Positions 62,102 to 64,000 of a stretch of DNA of 64,000 bases are shown one piece after another. The position numbers and the translations under genes are program-made. A model generated the notes under the pieces. The model worked only from the letters and a program-made list of their open reading frames with translations, did not search any database and had not been told where the DNA came from. Every line of letters begins with the position of its first letter. Positions within the stretch are counted from its first letter, which is position 1. Location: NCBI GenBank assembly GCA_002840715.1, contig PHBW01000016.1, positions 1 to 64,000 of the forward strand, in the 5' to 3' direction. Source of the stretch: Chloroflexi bacterium HGW-Chloroflexi-4 (GTDB lineage Bacteria; Chloroflexota; Anaerolineae; Anaerolineales; Anaerolineaceae).

Positions 62102-63064
62102 ATGTTCAAGATCAAGCAAAGTTTGGATGCAGTAAATTATGGGGCTTATTTCTACAATGGCAGCCCACTGATCATGGAAGCGGTGGTTGACCGCGCGGCA
62201 AAATTTGGATACGATGCTGTTGACTTGTGGCCGCACCGGCCGATGACCTTTCCGCCTGATTTAAATGCGGAAGCCCGCAAAAAGCTGCTCAGTTATGCCA
62301 ATGATAAGGGGATCAAGTTTGCGGCAGTGGATGCCTGCACAAATTTTATGCGCAGCGACCATGCACTGGTTCCGCATACCGAAAAAGAACTTTTATACGT
62401 GCGTTCTTGCTGTGAATTGGCTCGTGATCTGGAATGCCCAACTGTCCGCATTTTGCCGGCTTTCATCGGTTACTTCTGGCAGCAATATTGGGACCAGGGT
62501 TATTGCCAGACGGCCATGCATTCCCGTACTTATGAAGTATCCACACAAGACGATTACTTGTTGGAATGGGATTCTGTGCGTTCTGGCATTATTGAATCTG
62601 GCAACATCGCCAAGGAATTCGGCGTCGAATTGGCCGTGCAGGGGCATCCTCCAGTGGTGAACGAGGTGCAGGACCTGATTGATCTGGTGGATGAAGTCAA
62701 TCTGCCGAATGTGAAGATTGGTTTGGATCTGCCCTTGTTTGACCATCAAGAATCCGATTATGTCTATGAAACCGTGAAAAAGATCGGCAAGAAAATGATC
62801 CACTCACACACCCTGGGGTCAAAAACCCGCATCGGCCCCGGTGGATTCGCCTATGCCAGCATGGAAGTCGTGCCAGGTGAAGGTGTTGAAAATTGGCTGC
62901 CTTTCTTCAAAGCCTGCAAAGAAGTCGGTTACGAAGGTTATTTTGCATATGAACAGTGCGCGCCTTTCTTGATGCCCGGGCACGTAAAACCCACCATCGA
63001 AGAGTTTGATCGCCGCCAACAAGTTGGATTTGACTTCATCAAGTCATTCGAAGACCAGATCTAG
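62102..63064 (+). CDS. Sugar phosphate isomerase/epimerase (TIM barrel)
   Basis: A 320-residue xylose-isomerase-like TIM barrel. Candidate metal ligands are in LAVQGHPP, IGLDLPLF, MIHSHTLG and YFAYEQCAP. It lies 41 bases after the second permease with AGGAGA before the ATG, so it is the last gene of the import operon and probably acts on the imported sugar or its phosphate. It is only distantly like the isomerase at 48530. The Glu usually found at the strand 5/6 site reads as Gln (VQGH), so metal binding may differ. Confidence 0.85.
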   Translation: MFKIKQSLDAVNYGAYFYNGSPLIMEAVVDRAAKFGYDAVDLWPHRPMTFPPDLNAEARKKLLSYANDKGIKFAAVDACTNFMRSDHALVPHTEKELLYVRSCCELARDLECPTVRILPAFIGYFWQQYWDQGYCQTAMHSRTYEVSTQDDYLLEWDSVRSGIIESGNIAKEFGVELAVQGHPPVVNEVQDLIDLVDEVNLPNVKIGLDLPLFDHQESDYVYETVKKIGKKMIHSHTLGSKTRIGPGGFAYASMEVVPGEGVENWLPFFKACKEVGYEGYFAYEQCAPFLMPGHVKPTIEEFDRRQQVGFDFIKSFEDQI

Positions 63065-63133
63065 CTTTTAAAGTAACTCATATGGCAACCGATTTAAGGT
63101 GACCTAATCCGGTTTGAGTGGTTGGTTAAAATT

Positions 63134-63170
63134 ACAGGATTATCACGATTGTGATAATCCTGTTTTCTTT
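63134..63170 (+). terminator. Intrinsic terminator of the ABC operon
   Basis: ACAGGATTATCAC (63134-63146) pairs perfectly with GTGATAATCCTGT (63151-63163), 4-base loop, followed by TTTCTTTT. It lies between convergent genes and may also act on the opposite strand, where ATTTT follows. Confidence 0.93.
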
Positions 63171-63196
63171 TGTGTATAACTTATTAATATAAAAGT

Positions 63197-64000
63197 CTAT
63201 TTATACTTTTCGTCAATATCGAAAGCTTTGGGTTTCGAAGCCGGCTGCACCAAAAGCACCTGACGCAGGTTGGCAACGGCTTTATCCAATCCCTCTTCAA
63301 CCGACATATAAGAGTCTTCATGTTCAATGCTCACGAATTCGTCGTAACCGACAGAGCGCATGGTGCTGAACAGGTCAGCCCAGACTTTTAGCTCATGTCC
63401 GAAGCCAACAGTGCGGAACTGCCAGGCACGGCCAAAAGCGGTACCGAAACTTTGCATATCGGTGACGCCGTAATATGAGACATAATTCGGGTCGATGGCT
63501 GCATCTTTTGCGTGAAAATAGAACAGGCAGTCTTTGCTGCTTAAATAACGTGCAGCCTGGGCTGGGTCAATCCCCTGCCACCACATGTGACTCGGGTCAA
63601 GATTGGCACCAAGTGCCTTGCAACCGGTTTGCTCGCGCATACGGATGGCTGTGGCAGGCGAATGAACGGAGTATCCGCCGTGCATTTCCATGGCGACTTT
63701 AACACCTTTATCTTCGGCATACTTGCCCATTTCTTTCCAGAAGGGGATTAGCTTCTTTTCCCACTGCCACTCCAGCACGGTTTGAAAATCTTCAGGGAAG
63801 GGTGAAACCGGCCAATTGGGGTAAAGTGAGTTTTCACAATCTCCCGGACAGCCTGAAAAGGTAACGATGGTTTCCACGCCGAGCAAGGCTGCCAGATCAA
63901 TTGAATCTTGAATATCCTGGCGGTAACTGAGGGCCAGATGTTGTTGTGGATGAACTGGGTTGCCATGACAGCTTAAACTAGAGATGCCCATGCCTCGGCT
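63197..64000 (-). CDS. Sugar phosphate isomerase/epimerase (5' end beyond window)
   Basis: At least 267 residues of a xylose-isomerase-like TIM barrel. The frame stays open to base 64000, so the N-terminus is missing. The ATG at 63991 is probably internal, because LSCHGNPVHP is a mid-N-terminal block of the family. Candidate metal ligands are in MEMHGG (Glu), NLDPSHMWW (Asp), FHAKDAA (His) and SIEHEDSYM (Glu). The FHAKD and EHED blocks link it to the isomerase at 48530. It is convergent with the ABC operon. Confidence 0.87.
   Translation of the reverse strand, partial: SRGMGISSLSCHGNPVHPQQHLALSYRQDIQDSIDLAALLGVETIVTFSGCPGDCENSLYPNWPVSPFPEDFQTVLEWQWEKKLIPFWKEMGKYAEDKGVKVAMEMHGGYSVHSPATAIRMREQTGCKALGANLDPSHMWWQGIDPAQAARYLSSKDCLFYFHAKDAAIDPNYVSYYGVTDMQSFGTAFGRAWQFRTVGFGHELKVWADLFSTMRSVGYDEFVSIEHEDSYMSVEEGLDKAVANLRQVLLVQPASKPKAFDIDEKYK

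Noticed and set aside
1-64000. CRISPR arrays, tRNA or rRNA genes, insertion sequences, phage genes
   Set aside because: No regularly spaced repeats, no cloverleaf-like sequence with a TTCGANTC-type arm, no transposase or integrase motifs were seen. A faint tRNA could still be missed without a covariance search.

Overview
The window looks like chromosomal DNA of a free-living anaerobic or facultative heterotroph. The best guess is Chloroflexota, class Anaerolineae. That rests on family content only: a cobalamin-type ribonucleotide reductase, archaeal-type dUTPase and dCTP deaminase, two GH94 phosphorylases, and a sugar-binding lipoprotein with an Ala/Thr/Glu/Pro-rich linker behind its lipobox. 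No rRNA, tRNA, CRISPR array, insertion sequence or phage gene was recognised. Genes are tightly packed, most have clear Shine-Dalgarno sites, and GTG and TTG starts are used. Many transcription units end in strong hairpins.

Region 1 (1-11778, minus strand) is a catabolic cluster for a nitrogen compound. It encodes an FdrA-type protein, a DUF1116 protein, a double-domain cyclase-family hydrolase, a three-subunit molybdenum hydroxylase (FAD, 2Fe-2S and Mo subunits), a CoxG-like protein, an overlooked 49-residue membrane protein and an NCS2 purine/pyrimidine permease cut by the left edge. The long leader of the fdrA unit carries an intrinsic terminator just before the start codon. A separate GNAT-like gene lies upstream.

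Region 2 (12070-26467) holds a membrane GGDEF-EAL protein, then a beta-glucan set: a GH1 beta-glucosidase, two GH94 phosphorylases and a LacI regulator with a near-consensus promoter and its own operator. GlmS and a 7TM-PAS-GAF-like sensor without a recognisable output domain follow.

Region 3 (26791-33594, plus strand) is a deoxynucleotide block. A class II ribonucleotide reductase behind a tandem pair of NrdR-like boxes is followed by a coupled operon: a pteridine-reductase-like SDR, an archaeal-type dUTPase, a deoxyribosyltransferase-fold protein, two thymidylate-synthase-family proteins and a dCTP deaminase. The first TS protein has Asp where dUMP-specific enzymes have Asn. The second has no cysteine at all. 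This is the most promising novel biochemistry in the window.

Region 4 (33600-45302) has divergent glnE and glnA. The GlnE carries a GlnD-like tandem ACT module between its two transferase halves. A three-GAF histidine kinase with a double-receiver LuxR-type regulator, 6-phosphogluconate dehydrogenase, a DUF218 gene broken by an in-frame TGA, and a P-loop kinase-like gene follow.

Region 5 (45509-64000) starts with a tandem-HD/HD-GYP protein. Next comes a sugar or polyol pathway operon: FGGY kinase, TIM-barrel isomerase, zinc dehydrogenase, DeoC-like aldolase and an Old-Yellow-Enzyme-type oxidoreductase. The rest is a second sugar module: a Gfo/Idh/MocA dehydrogenase, histidine kinase, polyphosphate-glucokinase-like ROK protein, SIS isomerase, an odd receiver protein, an ABC importer (binding protein and two permeases, no ATPase) and two more TIM-barrel isomerases, the last cut by the right edge.
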